NCBI GenBank assembly: GCA_016169945.1
Contig: JADLSH010000271.1
Span: 62,001 to 126,000, forward strand
Direction of reading: 5' to 3'
Source: Trachythela sp. YZ-2020
Taxonomy: Eukaryota > Cnidaria > Anthozoa > Malacalcyonacea > Clavulariidae
DNA: 64,000 nt
The notes below the pieces were generated by a model. It searched no databases. It saw only the letters and a list, made by a program, of their open reading frames with translations, and was not told where the DNA came from. A program made the translations under genes and the position numbers. Positions 42,244-54,063 of this stretch are shown here, piece after piece; within the stretch, counting starts at the first letter, position 1; each line of letters opens with the position of its first letter.

Positions 42244-43087
42244 TCCCCGAGCCGGCGCGAAGCGCCGTGCGAGGGTACTAATTCCGCTCGGATATTTACA
42301 CCCGGGTATGTGAAAACATAGCGGAATCCAAAGTCGTCCGCCGCGATGCCATGGACGGTTCAGGGTTTTCTACGTTATACGCATGCGCGAGTTAGGTCGA
42401 GAGAAACATACGGATAAACATTTAAAGATTTACGGATAAATATTTTGTTAATATATGCATCAAAAATGAATTTTAAAACTCGGGCTATTGGAAAAACATA
42501 CCGATGAATAGAGTCTTCAAAACAAGATAAACGAGAAACAGTCGAATGGCTGAAAAAAGCACACTTTTGAAGTGTTTTGAACGGGTAAGTGTCTATTTTG
42601 CATATTTTAGTTTGGATTTGCAAAAGCGTATGTCACTCTGTGACTGTGAGGTTATCAATATAATATCGATTAAACCTAAAAGGTATTTTAGCAAGTTTAA
42701 ATTTCAATTTTGAGGAAACAACGTAATGTCAGAAACTATTTTAAAGATAAATTTAAAAAATTATCCCGTTAAAAAAACAGTTGAAGTTTTCTGCAAATTT
42801 TTGACGTTTTTATGAAATGTCTAAGGTTAAATTTTACAGCAAACGTGCTAAAAGAGTACGTAATAACATATCTACTTTATATAGTGTAATAATGGGGCAA
42901 TTCGTAAGTTTATAGCTAAAAGTACAAATATTATATTACTATTTTATCATTTTGTACCAAAAGTAAAAAATTACGTGTTGCTATGGTTACAATGATTGAC
43001 GGAATACTTCATGTTACAATAAATTTTGGGAAGTATGTTCCTGAGTTCGAATAGGCGAGGGGATTCTGCATGAGTGTATTTCTAGTA
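42244..43087 (-). mobile_element. Hairpin-ended repeat, copy A
   Basis: The conserved ends are TCCCCGAGCCGGCGCGAAGC (left) and GGGGATTCTGCATGAGTGTA then TTTCTAG (right). A strong GC hairpin (CGGCGC..GCGCCG) is next to the left end. Same family as B, C and D, in opposite orientation, and closest to D. The terminal TC..CTAG and the T after CTAG fit a rolling-circle (Helitron-like) element, but the hairpin is at the wrong end for a classical Helitron. Non-coding. Confidence 0.65.
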
Positions 43088-43088
43088 T

Positions 43089-43760
43089 ATAAATCATGTA
43101 ATTCAGCTCTATGGCTGCTAGATGATTCATTAAACGGATTATCTATCTATCTGTCTTGTCTGATATGTATATGCACTTGAATGCTATATTTTTGTGAATC
43201 TAAACTGATTTTCAGTGAGATAAAATTGTTTATACAGCGTTGGGGTTATGCTCTCTTGGATTCCTGTTTTCCGAAAATATATCCGGCTTTAATTGTTTAA
43301 ATAGGTATGTCATCGCACCTGACAGTTTTTCCATTCGTTCTAATGTAAACATTATGAGATGACTTTTTTGGAATAGCAATGATTAACATTTGTTTTGCAG
43401 TCCAATATCCAATTTTCAAGACCAAACTGTAAATTTTTCTTAAAATGATGATAATTATTTTAATGTTAATAAAGGTTTAATTGGTGTTCTAGTTGCAATA
43501 TACAGACATTATTGATTTCTAAAGATATTTTCAGTTTCCAAATTCTATATACTATTTTAGTGAGCTTAGTTAAAACTATCCCGGACTGATTAATATTGTA
43601 TACATTTGTGCATGCGTATATATATTGATATCTATAGAGAAATTATTATAATAAGGAGAGACCGCATACAGCTTTCGTATGTAAGCAGCGCAGGTAGGAT
43701 AAAAGTAAATAAGTAATTGGGGGTGTGGTCATCATCGTTACTTGCAGCTGAGAGCTGAAC
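43089..43760. other. Duplication copy 2, empty site of the CACTA-like transposon
   Basis: AGGTATGTCATCGCACC at 43,303 is the uninterrupted form of the site split in copy 1. The rest carries the diverged ATATTTGTGAATCTAA module. No gene. Confidence 0.6.
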
Positions 43761-43799
43761 TGAATTACGAAGGACGCAGCTCGACTTGATCGAGTCGAA

Positions 43800-44060
43800 G
43801 GAAGATACCTAATTATCACTCATGTCTCACCAGGGAGCACAGCTACGATGGAAGGGTTAGTTTTGGGCTTATCCAAACCCACCTGTCAACATTCCCTGTG
43901 GGAAGAAACCGGACTACCCGGAGAAAACCCACGACTTTCGCTAGAGCGTTGACTGACTCTTTTCACATGAGTGTCATGAGTCCCCAGCGAGAATCCGGCT
44001 CAGAGGTGAAAGGCGCTTGCCCTGACGACTGCGTCACCGAAGCCCCTTTGCGGGTCTTTG
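43800..44060. repeat. 'CCGGACTACCCGGAGAAAAC' repeat family member
   Basis: It shares the motif order with 10,240-10,480: AACCGGACTACCCGGAGAAA, CACATGAGT, CCCCAGCGAGAATCC, GAGGTGAAAGGCGC and GCGTCACCGAAGCCC. About 260 bases, non-coding, possibly SINE-like. Confidence 0.5.
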
Positions 44061-44682
44061 ATTTGTTAAACTAATTCTCTTTTACTTGAAATTCTATTTG
44101 AAATGCTCTCTAAACTATAATCAGTTTCTTTCCATATCGTACTATTTTACGGAACAAAAAGCAGTTCTGGTCTGCATTCCTGCAATCTTGCTGTGAATCT
44201 AAACTGATTTTCAGTGAAACTGAATTGTCTGACAGCTTTCGTGACCTGCTGGAACTGATTATATATAACGGCGCAGGCGTTGCTCTCTTGGATGTCATTG
44301 CCTCATGCATACAGTTTACCATTCGTTCTGATGTAAACTTATAAAGTGTCTTTTTTGGAATAGCAATGATTAACATTTGTTTTGCAGTCCATTATCCAGT
44401 GTTCAAGACCAAACTGTAAATTGTTTCTTAAATTGAAATATTTAAGGGTTAAGGGTTTTATTGATATTCTGGTGGAAATATTCTTCAAGCTGTCAACTCG
44501 GATTATTTAAATTCTAAACTTGACTTGTAAAGATATTTTAAGTTTCTAAGTTCTACTATTTCAGGAGCTTAGTTAAAACTATGCAAGACTGATTCCACTT
44601 AAATACTTTTCTGTATATTTGCGCGTATGAACTGATTTCCAGTGAAATATTATAATAACGAGAGTCCATGCAGCTTTCATAC

Positions 44683-44878
44683 TAGACTTTCTCCAAGTCT
44701 GTCTCTTATAGGTGGAGTATATTAGGGCGCGCGAAAATGCAGGCGGGAGGCGGGGGCGAGAAAATTGTCTCTCCTCTTCCAATTTTATCGCGTCCCGCCC
44801 GCCCGTCGTCCGCCTTAATTTCCTCCCGCCCGCATTTTCGCACTCCCCAATAAAAACCCCTATAAGAGAGCAAGTCTA
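44683..44878. mobile_element. 196-bp MITE with 9-bp target duplication
   Basis: CTTTCATAC flanks both sides (44,674-44,682 and 44,879-44,887). Element tips are TAGACTT and AAGTCTA, with a longer mirrored TCTCTTATAGG and GCGAAAATGC. The interior is GC-rich (CGGGAGGCGG). A 9-bp duplication and TAGxCT tips recall the helicase-encoding transposon at 4,578-7,025 (TAGCCTG, 9 bp), but Mutator-type elements also make 9-bp duplications. Confidence 0.65.
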
Positions 44879-44887
44879 CTTTCATAC

Positions 44888-46393
44888 GTAAGCAGGGCAG
44901 GTAAATGATTTAATAGCATTATTAACTTTCCATATTTGGTCTCGTCAAAACGGATCTTTGATTTGTTATACTAATTTTACTAGTTGAAATTATATTTTAA
45001 ATGTTCTCCAAACTAATATTTTCTTTCCAAATCATAATTCCAAATTTTACGGAACTTAAAGCTATTTAAGTTTGTGTACTGATTATAATACTTGTGGGTA
45101 TATACACATATCAAATTTTTAGAAATTCGTATCATCTTGCCATCAGTTTCATAACGCCACTCTGTCTGTTATCCCGGGGTGCACAACTGAGCTTTATGAG
45201 TCCGGTTTCATGTATAAGATCTAAAGTTGGGTTTCAGTGGCAGCGACAGAGAAATATATTGTGATCCCACGCATCCGTTTGGATAATAAGTTATTACTAC
45301 GTTTACTTTCATTAAACACAGCAATGTCTAGTATATGCAATGACCGTTTGTTTGCGAGCCAATATACGACAGGATGTTTTTGCATAATTTGCTTTCTTTT
45401 TACTTGGAACAATACATCCTTGAAATCACTTCGCGTTTTTTTCGATATAGAGCTAGGCTAGGGTATTTGCTCATTAACTAAAGCATTCAGCTCTCACGCA
45501 ATCACTAATAATACCACTCATTAAATCAGATTTGGTCAACATAATTTATTATATTCAAACTGCATATAGAGTTAGATAACGCAGCCCGCTGGGTAATGAA
45601 GATTCGAGTGAAAACTGTCTTGCACTAAACATTAAAATTGCTTATGTTAGGCCTATGAAGAAATCGAAACCAACATGAAGTTAGTTGGAGCGACAGCAAT
45701 TGAAGGCGAATTACAAGATATGCTATCGCTAATTTAGCAAATGTATGTGATCGTAGGCCATCAATAAATTGAACTAAAAGGAATCAAACGAACTGTATCT
45801 ATATACTGGATAGTTTAACAATTCTAACCGTCCTCTCTACTCTCTAGAGGTTCAATGCTTTATTGGACCAGTGCTACTACAAGAGGACACCGAAAACCTG
45901 CGGTGTTTGGTAGAGTCATGAAACTAGAACAACTTTACTTATGATTATGATTATGGTCAAATAAACCAAACGCAGTCGCTGAATTAATCTCGATTATCTT
46001 GAAGCCGTGTTAAACATTTCAATCATGTGCCATGTGGTAACATGCATATATGGTTGTATCAATTTTAGGCGACATTAAAATCTGGGTTTTAACCGGAGAT
46101 AAACAAGGTAGGAATACTCTAACAACTCATTTTTTAGTCCGCCTCACATGAAGCAACTTCCAACTCGCAGCGAGCGCTTGTAACTAATTAAAAAGTACCC
46201 TCTAGATACAGGCTCACTTTCGTGAGAAACATTGGCTTAAATCCTTTTACATAAAGGTCTTTGAATTATCCATTACACCACTGTATGATAATGAATATTA
46301 TATTCAATGTCGTTCACACTGTGTTTGGTTGTCCAGTTCACCCAGGCCAAAGGCATACGATACACGTGTTCGATAACGTAGACTAAAGCCTGA
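44888..46393. other. Duplication copy 2, non-coding part
   Basis: From about 45,470 it parallels 24,735-25,610 of copy 1. The first part has no counterpart there. No gene seen. Confidence 0.5.
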
Positions 46394-46485
46394 GAACAAA
46401 TGAGGGTTGTTTCGCGTGTGCCTATTGAGATATAACAAATTGTTTATATCTCAATAGGCACACGCGAAACAACCCTCATTTGTTC
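46394..46485. repeat. 92-bp near-perfect palindrome
   Basis: GAACAAATGAGGGTTGTTTC starts the left arm and GAAACAACCCTCATTTGTTC ends the right arm. Arms of about 45 bases differ by one base, around an AATT centre. It begins exactly at the point where copy 2 departs from copy 1. A 12-base TAAAGCCTGAGA flanks it together with repeat B. Confidence 0.9.
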
Positions 46486-46523
46486 TTATATGTTCGTGGC
46501 CGACGCTGAATTAATGTCTACGA

Positions 46524-47333
46524 CTAGAAATACATGCATGCAGAATCCCCTCGCCCATTTGAACCAAACAATTTACTCCCCAAAAGTTATTTTAACATGA
46601 AGTTCGAAAAATGTAACCATGGTAACACGCAACATTGTATATTTTTTATATTTTAATTTGTACAAATATTATTTTGTTTTTAACTATAAAATTATCAATT
46701 GCCCAACTATATAAAGTGGGTATGATATTATGTACTCTTTTACCTTTGATTTACTGTAACATTCAACCTTAGACGTTCACAAAACGTTTCGAAATTTTCA
46801 AAAACTTCAACTGCTTTTCGAGGAGTATTTTTATACTTCGCACTTGCTTTTGCAATGAGGTTTTTGAGATTTAATGTTTTTTTATTTTTCTATAACATAT
46901 TTGAATCAATACTAAACAGAATGATCTACACATTTTCAAATTCACAAACTATACTGCATGCTATGTTAAAAAATCGGCAAAGCAAGCATGTAAAATAGAC
47001 ACTTGCCTGTTTAAAACGCTCCTTTTTCGGTCTTTCGACTGTTTTTCCTCTTGTTAATTTGTCCTCTAAATAACTTTTGGTGATTTAACATATAAACTTA
47101 CTTACATAGAGACTTACTTATAAAATGAGTGCAAAACCTTTTTGAAAAAAGTTTGCAAAATGGAAAATTCTCTCGGCTTGAACTTGCGCATGCGCATAAC
47201 TTACGAAAAGGTCGAGTCCATGACAAAAAAAAATGGCGGACGACTTTGCATTCCACAATGTTTTCACATACCCGGGCGTAAATCTCCGAGCGGAATTAGT
47301 ACCCTCGCACGGCGCTTCGCGCCGGCTCGGGGA
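46524..47333 (+). mobile_element. Hairpin-ended repeat, copy B
   Basis: It starts CTAGAAATACATGCATGCAG and ends CGCTTCGCGCCGGCTCGGGG then A. It is about 810 bp and most similar to copy C, sharing ACCATGGTAACACGCAACAT and CTCCTTTTTCGGTCTTTCGA. The right flank begins TAAAGCCTGAGA, which also precedes the palindrome at 46,382-46,393. Non-coding. Confidence 0.65.
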
Positions 47334-47422
47334 TAAAGCCTGAGAGTTAGTTTTAGGTGAGGAAGGGAATCGAAGAAAACCCTCGAAGCACAGGAGTGAA
47401 CCAACCACAACTCTACTTACAT

Positions 47423-48020
47423 ACTCCTATCGAGATGCCGATAAAAAATACTAATTTCATATACTAATTGTCATTTTCATACTATGGAAATATTGCATGA
47501 TGCTATTACCATATCTTTTCCATAGCATGGATTTCAACATTTTCCCAGTGATATGCAAGAGATTAATTAAGAAATAGAAAACATTTTCCATGTTTCTATA
47601 CAGTTATTAGAAACACGCGTGGGAGTTTGGGAGAACGATAGAAAATATAACTCACAAATTCTTATCACAGAACATAAAATTAATTTGCTTGTCAATTTCA
47701 GTTTCGACCTTCCTCCGTGTAGATATTTGGTTTTTCGACCTTCCTCAAAATATTTTTTTTCAGATACGCAGGATATTTCCTGGGTATGTTTGCCAGTTGG
47801 CTTTTGCTTTTCTGCTACAGTTTGACTGAGTGCTGACTGTTGCTACTAATACTAGCCTAACTAGTCTAGTACTCACTGCTTTGCAACCTTTTATTCAGTG
47901 TTTCACTTTCAACCTTCCTCAATGCCAGTAAACCTTCCTCACGGGTGGTGTTTGAAAACCCGTGTTTATCATTGTAGTTTTGCTTCTAATAAAGTTTACC
48001 TTATTATCACTATTATTTAG
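47423..48020. other. Spacer after the duplication
   Basis: No supported gene. CCTTCCTC recurs several times between 47,708 and 47,942, without clear periodicity. Confidence 0.4.
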
Positions 48021-48092
48021 GTGGCTATGATAAACTCATAAAGATTTGGGATCTTCGTCATACCTCGCAACCTGTCATGTATTTTGAGAAAG
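48021..48092 (+). CDS. Orphan WD40-repeat exon
   Basis: Between the acceptor TTATTTAG and the donor AAAG|GTTGGT lie 72 bases coding GGYDKLIKIWDLRHTSQPVM then YFEK. The .D..IKIWDLR pattern is the closing strand and WD dipeptide of a WD40 blade. GGYD resembles blades of UTP15-like proteins, but this is not enough to name the gene. I could not find adjacent exons in phase on either side. It is either one exon of a widely spaced gene or a captured fragment. Confidence 0.4.
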
Positions 48093-49437
48093 GTTGGTTT
48101 TTATCACAGTTTTTCTCCCGTTTGTGTTAATTTATAGCCAGGGTCTGCCGAAAATGAAACTCAAATTCATGAAGTCATTTATGTATGGGTAAAGTTTAGC
48201 GTTGTTCCTGAGATCTAGATATTTGGAGACTGATTAGAACAATACATCGCCTTCGTAAAGGTGTAACTTCCTGAAAAATACAGAAAAAACATTTGGTTTG
48301 CCAGTTAGTAAGGTAGTAACATAGATGTCGGTAATGATTTTTCATTATCGTGCAGTCATTAAGAAACCATTGCAAAAGAAAGGCATGCAGTTTACACGTG
48401 TGCTACCACAGTTTAGGTAGTGTCTTTACGAAATACTGCGGTTAAGTTGGATAAATCTACCTTGAATCTACCCACAGTATGTCATGCAGTTTAAACAACC
48501 ATGCATTTATAATTTTGTTGAACTACAGAGATTTATCATTAACATTTTGATTGCCTACGATGTTACAGGCCAACTTAAAAAAACACGTGGATCTAGTATC
48601 TAAGCCTGGAGTCAATCATGGGGAGATTTGATAGTCAGACGTCAGTCAGCATCTCCAAATTTGTATTTTGTAGTACAGATATTCAATTTGATGGGCTGAC
48701 TACAGCTACTTGTTGGACTCTCACAACTGTGCGGCATAGCCTATAGCTCTATTGGAAGATTCGCTACTTTCACCAAAAAAATAATCTAGAGGCATTTTCA
48801 CTCACACGCACTTCTGGTTTAAGGATTTTATTCTCTTACAGCATGGAGTTACCATCTTACTTGGCCAGTACACTTGGTGGTATTGCTCTACAATACAGAC
48901 TCTCTGTCTCGAATAAAGGGCACACGTTGTTTGGATTACTGTGCAAGTTCTCGTAGTGCTAAGAATGCCAGCCACGTTTCCTTCAGTTATGTTTCCCACA
49001 ATGCAGCAGCATGGGTGAATAAAGTTGTAAATGTAAAGTTTTAATATTAAAGAGGTGTATTTGAGGTGTATTTGTACCTCTAACATACAGAGATTTAACC
49101 AGGATTAGCAATCTACCCGTCAAAAAGTGCTGTACTATGTCTGATTGAAATTATGTTTCCCTTGGTCAAGATATGTGCAGCGACTGTTGAATATCAATGT
49201 GTTATAGCAAAGTTTAAGCTTTGTACGTTTGTACTAATTACTAAATACGAAATACTGGAGTTTTGTTTTCATGTTTTAACATATTTTTACCCGTCCCTAT
49301 TCAAAAATACCCGTCCAAAAGACGGATGGATGGGCCTCTGGCTAAGCCCATGCCAACATACTTGTACGATTTTACTACGACAAGATTTTATCATCCACAC
49401 TTTGGTCGATATATCATTGTTAATATTATAGACTAAA
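48093..49437. other. Spacer without a supported gene
   Basis: A fair acceptor (TTCTCTTACAG) at about 48,840 is followed by an open plus-strand frame to about 49,047, but its product has no recognisable motif and the match to the WD40 exon is by phase only. Confidence 0.35.
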
Positions 49438-50308
49438 CTAGAAATATATGCATGCAGAATCCCCTCGCCCATTTGAACCAAACAATTTACTCCCCAAAAG
49501 TTATTGTAACATGAAGTACTGAGTCCACGAATGTAACCATGGTAACACGCAACATTGTATATTTTTTATATTTTATATTTAATTTGTACAAAATATTATT
49601 TTGTTTTTAACTATAAAATTATCAATTGCCCAACTCTATAAAGTGGGTATGCTATTATGTACTCTTTTAGCTTTGATTTACTGTAACATTCAACCTTAGA
49701 CGTTCACAAAACGTTTCGAAATTTTCAAAAAACTTCAACTGCTTTTCGAGGAGTATTTTTATACTTCGCACTTGCTTGCAATGAAGTTTTTGAGATTTAA
49801 TGTTATTTTATTTGTCTATAACATATTTGAATCAATACTAAAATACTCTTAAAGATCAATCAATGTTGTATTGACCACACAGAATGATCTACACATTTTC
49901 AAATTCACAAACTATACTGCATGCTATGTTAAAAAATCGGCAAAGCAAGCATGCAAAATAGACACTTGCCTGTTTAAAACGCTCCTTTTTCGGTCTTTCG
50001 ACTGTTTTTCCTCTTGTTAATTTGTCCTCTAAATAATTTTCATTTATCTTGTTTTGGAAACTTACTTACATGCATAGAGACTTACTTATAAAATGAGTGC
50101 AAAACTATTTTGGAAAAAAGTTTGCAAAATTAAATGAAGGTCTTCTCTCGGCTTGAACTTGCGCATGCGCATAACTTACAAAAAGGTCGAGTCCATGACA
50201 AAAAAACATGGCGGACGACTTTGCATTCCACAATGTTTTCACATACCCGGGTGTAAATCTCCGAGCGGAATTAGTACCCTCGCACGGCGCTGCGCGCCGG
50301 CTCGGGGA
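49438..50308 (+). mobile_element. Hairpin-ended repeat, copy C
   Basis: It starts CTAGAAATATATGCATGCAG and ends CGCTGCGCGCCGGCTCGGGG then A, about 871 bp. Close to B over its whole length, with small indels (for example an extra CTCTTAAAGATCAATCAATG near 49,845). Non-coding. Confidence 0.65.
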
Positions 50309-52060
50309 AAACAAAAACTAGACTCTTACCTTATATGCCTGTAACTTTAAAGGAGTTATTTATAAGAAGATAGTTCGTTTTGGGATAAGTTGCAGTCAGA
50401 AATGCTCATCAATTATTGAAGGTACAGCGTTGTTTGGCCTTGTTACCCGAGTGACTCAATATATAATGCTTGGAATCTCTAGTGGTAATGATCCTTTATA
50501 ATGTAAATTTTATTTAAAATATCAATGTTGAGAATCGATATAAAAAATCTGATACTGTGATAGATTATTTCGTCTGACAACGTTTGCACGCGAACTCCGT
50601 CTTCGATTTTAAACTCAGTTTAAGTACTGGTAAACTACAAGTGGTCTGCACATCATTCGTCTTTTCAATGTGATTTTCCCAACGAAGCTAAGAATAGTTT
50701 ATTTGTCGGTTGTTCTCTCCTCTGCAGAGGTTATTTCTATTCGGATCGTAGGAAATATGTAGGAGCTTAAACAAACTACTGCGGTCGAAAGCAGTCAGCT
50801 GAAACAAAGTAGTGATCGGTTGTAATAATCATAGGCGGCGGATTGGAAGTTTGGTTGGGGGGGGGGGGCTAGGTGAAATATGGAGTTTCTGAGATGGCAT
50901 TTCCTACGTTCTAGGGATGATTTGACGTGCAGAAACAAGGTTATTTTGTTCATTTTGCATTTCAAGCAGCAAAGAATCTTACTTGAATTCTCCTAACGGT
51001 ATTTTGACGTAAAATATAATGGAAAAGTGCATCTATTTATGCTGTCAGTGGCACAAAAATGGGCCGAGTGCACATATTTTAAACAATGAACTGTGAAACA
51101 TTTCTTAATCGTTTCTACACAAGGTTTTTGAAAGGAAATATCTGTTCTTTACAGCGTCAGCATAAAAGTATAGAAAACAAGCATTTAATACAACCTTACC
51201 GGAGTGAAAAATATTTTCTTCAACAGTGATTTGTACTATTGTGCCATCCATAAACGGAACAAACCCTCACTTTTCTCTCCACGTTGTAAAGCAAACAAGG
51301 AAGGCGAAAACATGAATGAAATGAAAAACTATTGTGCAAAAACCAGGGGGACGAAAACTCCGTTTTAAATTAGGATCGCGTTTGGTCAGTGGTAATTACC
51401 ATGGTCAACTAGAACCAGTGGCGTCATTATGGCGTTGGAATATCAAAATCCGCCATGTTTTGGCGTACCCTTTTTTCTTCCGAGCACTTCCTCCAGGGAT
51501 ATAATATAGCTCAGCCATCTCTACGTATAACTGGATTGATATTAAATATTTCAAGATGACGGACTACTCCAGAGCCGGCATTGTATTAAGGAAACAAAAT
51601 TTTGCTGGCCTCAAAATGACATGACGTCATCGTTAGCAATCGCGTACAAAGTTCTACGAAGTTTTTACGAACACACTATAATATTCAACTTCTTCGTGTG
51701 CTCTTAATCCCTATTAATCTGACTTCATATGCAGGTGCTAGCCCCCGATTTTATATCATATCTAAAAACAATTATTAGTGATTTACAACAAATATTTTTA
51801 TTTGGAAGATGTATTATGGTATAAAGTTGCGCATATTTTTGGCAGTTCAAAATATGAGTCACTATAATATACATTTATATATAAGGGACCGTTCATTATT
51901 AACACAGGAGGGGGGGGGGGCTGTCGGGAAACAGGTTTTTTTTGCGTTACTGGGGTGGGGGTGTTGTATATAATTTATACGCAAGGCCGTCGGAAGCGGG
52001 AGGGGGGAAGCAGGGCTAAAATTTGGTGAGAATACATTAGAATAGTTATTAAGGCTGCAA
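50309..52060. other. Spacer with poly-G tracts
   Basis: G runs of more than ten occur near 50,859 and 51,908. No gene or family recognised. Confidence 0.4.
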
Positions 52061-52089
52061 AAATACGAATCGCGCTCGATAAAACATTA

Positions 52090-52720
52090 GTTTTTGAGGT
52101 GGTATTTGTTGGTTTTAAAAAGGCTTTTGACTCAGTCCCACATCATGTCTTCCTAATCAATCTACTCCAAGTGGAGATTTCGGGAGATTTATTGTCATGG
52201 ATTGCAGATTTTCTACAAAATAGATATATTGTCACAAACATAAAGGATTTTCGAATTTTCAATATTTCGTGATGATCTTCCAAATATTATACAGCACGAA
52301 AGCGGAGATGTTTACATGTATGCAGGTGATACAACCATATATGCAGTTGGCCCTAACCCAGATATTGTTTCTGATATTTTGAATGGAATCTTGGCAAAAT
52401 TAAGTGTTTGGTGTCGGAAAAATCAACTTACTCCACATCCGGGGAAAACTGTGTATATGATATTAGGATGCGGAGGTTTCGGCGGCCCTCTTAAAGCTGT
52501 AAGATCTGGAGATTATTTTGTCAGAAAGGTCTATTCATCAAGATGCCTAGGTCTAGAAATAGATTCTGATCTTAAATGGGAAGTTCATGTTGCTGAGGTG
52601 ACCACATCATTTTGTTGGAAGTTAAATCTGTAAAAATCGCTGTCTTTTCTGCCCCAGCACGCAAGATGAACTTTAAGGTGGTTCTTCCATCGATCGCCTA
52701 TGGAATTCTTATTTCGCGAT
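52090..52720 (+). mobile_element. LINE reverse transcriptase fragment
   Basis: The plus strand reads VVFVGFKKAFDSVPHHVFLI, LLSWIADFLQNRYIVTNIKD, then after a frame break MYAGDTTIYAVGPNPDIVSD, LSVWCRKNQLTPHPGKTVYM, CLGLEIDSDLKWEVHV and FLPQHARMN. F.DF.KAFDSV.H and YADDTTIY (here YAGDT, catalytic Asp lost) are motifs A and C of non-LTR reverse transcriptase. Between them about 30 residues are missing. Dead copy. Confidence 0.7.
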
Positions 52721-52879
52721 AAATAATGAAAAAATCTGTGTCGTATCAAAGTGCATTTCTTTGGAATTCACTTGATAATGAATGTAGAACTATATATTAG
52801 AATTCATCAGTGGTTGATTAGTTAGTTAACATAAACGACCATACCAACCTTGCTTTAAGAATTATCGTGTTTAAAAATA

Positions 52880-52992
52880 CTTATGTTATGTTATGTTGTG
52901 TTGTGTTGTGTTGTGATGTGTTGTGTTGCGTTGCGTTGCGTTGCATTGCATTGCGTTGCGTTGTATTGTATTGTGTTGTGTTATGCTATGTA
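52880..52992. repeat. (TTGTG)n-like pentamer microsatellite
   Basis: Mixed TTATG, TTGTG, TTGCG, TTGCA and TTGTA pentamers in sequence over about 110 bases. The Cys/Val-rich frame there is an artefact. Confidence 0.85.
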
Positions 52993-53235
52993 GTATTTAA
53001 AACACGAGAAGGAGCATTTTATCATAATTATTTAAAACGTGAGGCGCCCCCGAGCGTTTTAGATATGATAAAAAGCGAGTTCGAGTTGTTTTGAATGACT
53101 TCAAATACGTCGCATTGTAGTCGTAAGGTAATCTTGTGGTTTTAATTGTGTACTCATTGTTAGTAGAGCATGATTGGGTGAACGTAGAACAATGTAAACC
53201 TTCTTTTTGAGTTAGTATAAATTACTACGCATTAA

Positions 53236-54063
53236 TTGTTGAATATGCAAAATTTGACTTTGAATTATATATGCATGGCAGAAACACAGCTTTCGAAAAT
53301 CTTGCATTTGACTAAACGCACCAATGTTTGGGTGTGTGAAATGCAGGGTTCAAAGAGGGTTTTTCGCCGAGCTAAAACTGCAGAGGAAGAAAATAAATTG
53401 TTGGAAGATGCCGTGCCAAAATCTACGCGAGACTCCACGAAATGGGCATACAGAATATGCAATGAATGGCAGTTGGCCAGAACAAATAAAGATCCTCGTT
53501 CAGAGAGTTGTTCGTTTATGTTCGACCTTGAAGAAGTACATCGTTTGGACATCAACATAACCAGCATGACTGCTGATTCATTATGTTTTTGGCTTACAAA
53601 GATTATCGAAGAAGTTTGCAAACAAAATGGGGAACGATATCCGGCAAGAACTCTTTACAGTGTGGAAAATGGTAGTTTACCAATTTCACTGCTTGCCCAG
53701 AAAGAGAAGAGGTAGGTTTTGTACAATTTTTGAGGTAGTTATTTAATAAGTATCCTAAACCAATACAAATATTGCAGATTGACCTTGTTTCGTCAAGTAT
53801 TGGACGCAGATATGAGAAAAGTAACGAGCGATTCTGTTGGCAAATCTGCAAAGATGGCTGAAAGAACAGCGATAACAAAGGAAGACGAGCAAATTTTGTG
53901 GAAGAAGAGACTGCTGGGTGACCATACAGCTAAGTCTTTAATGAATACTACGTATTTTTATAATGGAAAATTATTTGGACTAAGATCGAAAGAGAATAGA
54001 GATTTGAGGTTTTCTAACTTTCGTGTTATACAATATCAAGCATACAGCCTGAAAGTTTGGTAA
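53236..54063 (+). CDS. Crypton-like recombinase-related gene (ZMYM/QRICH1-type N-terminal part), 3' truncated
   Basis: Exon 1 (53,236-53,712) codes RRAKTAEEENKLLEDAVPKS, TRDSTKWAYRICNEWQLART, MTADSLCFWLTKIIEEVCKQ and NGERYPARTLY. A 65-base intron (AAGAG|GTAGGT to TTGCAG) follows. Exon 2 codes LTLFRQVLDADMRKVTSDSV, ITKEDEQILWKKRLLGDHTA and FGLRSKENRDLRF, stop near 54,061. KWA...F..W...R, FWL.KF..E.....G..YP..TLY and VLD.EM are the conserved N-terminal blocks of Crypton-derived proteins such as ZMYM2/QRICH1. The catalytic R-H-R-Y half is absent, and about 20 residues after TLY also seem lost. The start may be later than the first ATG. Related to 11,695-12,987. Confidence 0.55.

Larger units (their letters stand above)
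34565..47422. repeat. Segmental duplication, copy 2
   Basis: Collinear with 17,386-25,693. It is longer because of insertions absent from copy 1: about 35,312-37,912 (with a foldback and a small MITE), 39,106-39,332 (hairpin MITE), 41,284-41,494 (TTAA MITE), 41,728-43,160 (LINE plus hairpin-ended repeat A) and 46,395-47,333 (palindrome plus repeat B). It also holds about 2 kb at 43.5-45.5 kb that copy 1 lacks. The duplicated first exon is at 40,438-40,558. Confidence 0.85.

Noticed and set aside
52867..53094. 75-codon Cys/Val-rich frame
   Set aside because: Largely a translation of the TTGTG-type microsatellite. The end (KTREGAFYHNYLKREAPP) might be a coding relic but cannot be assigned.
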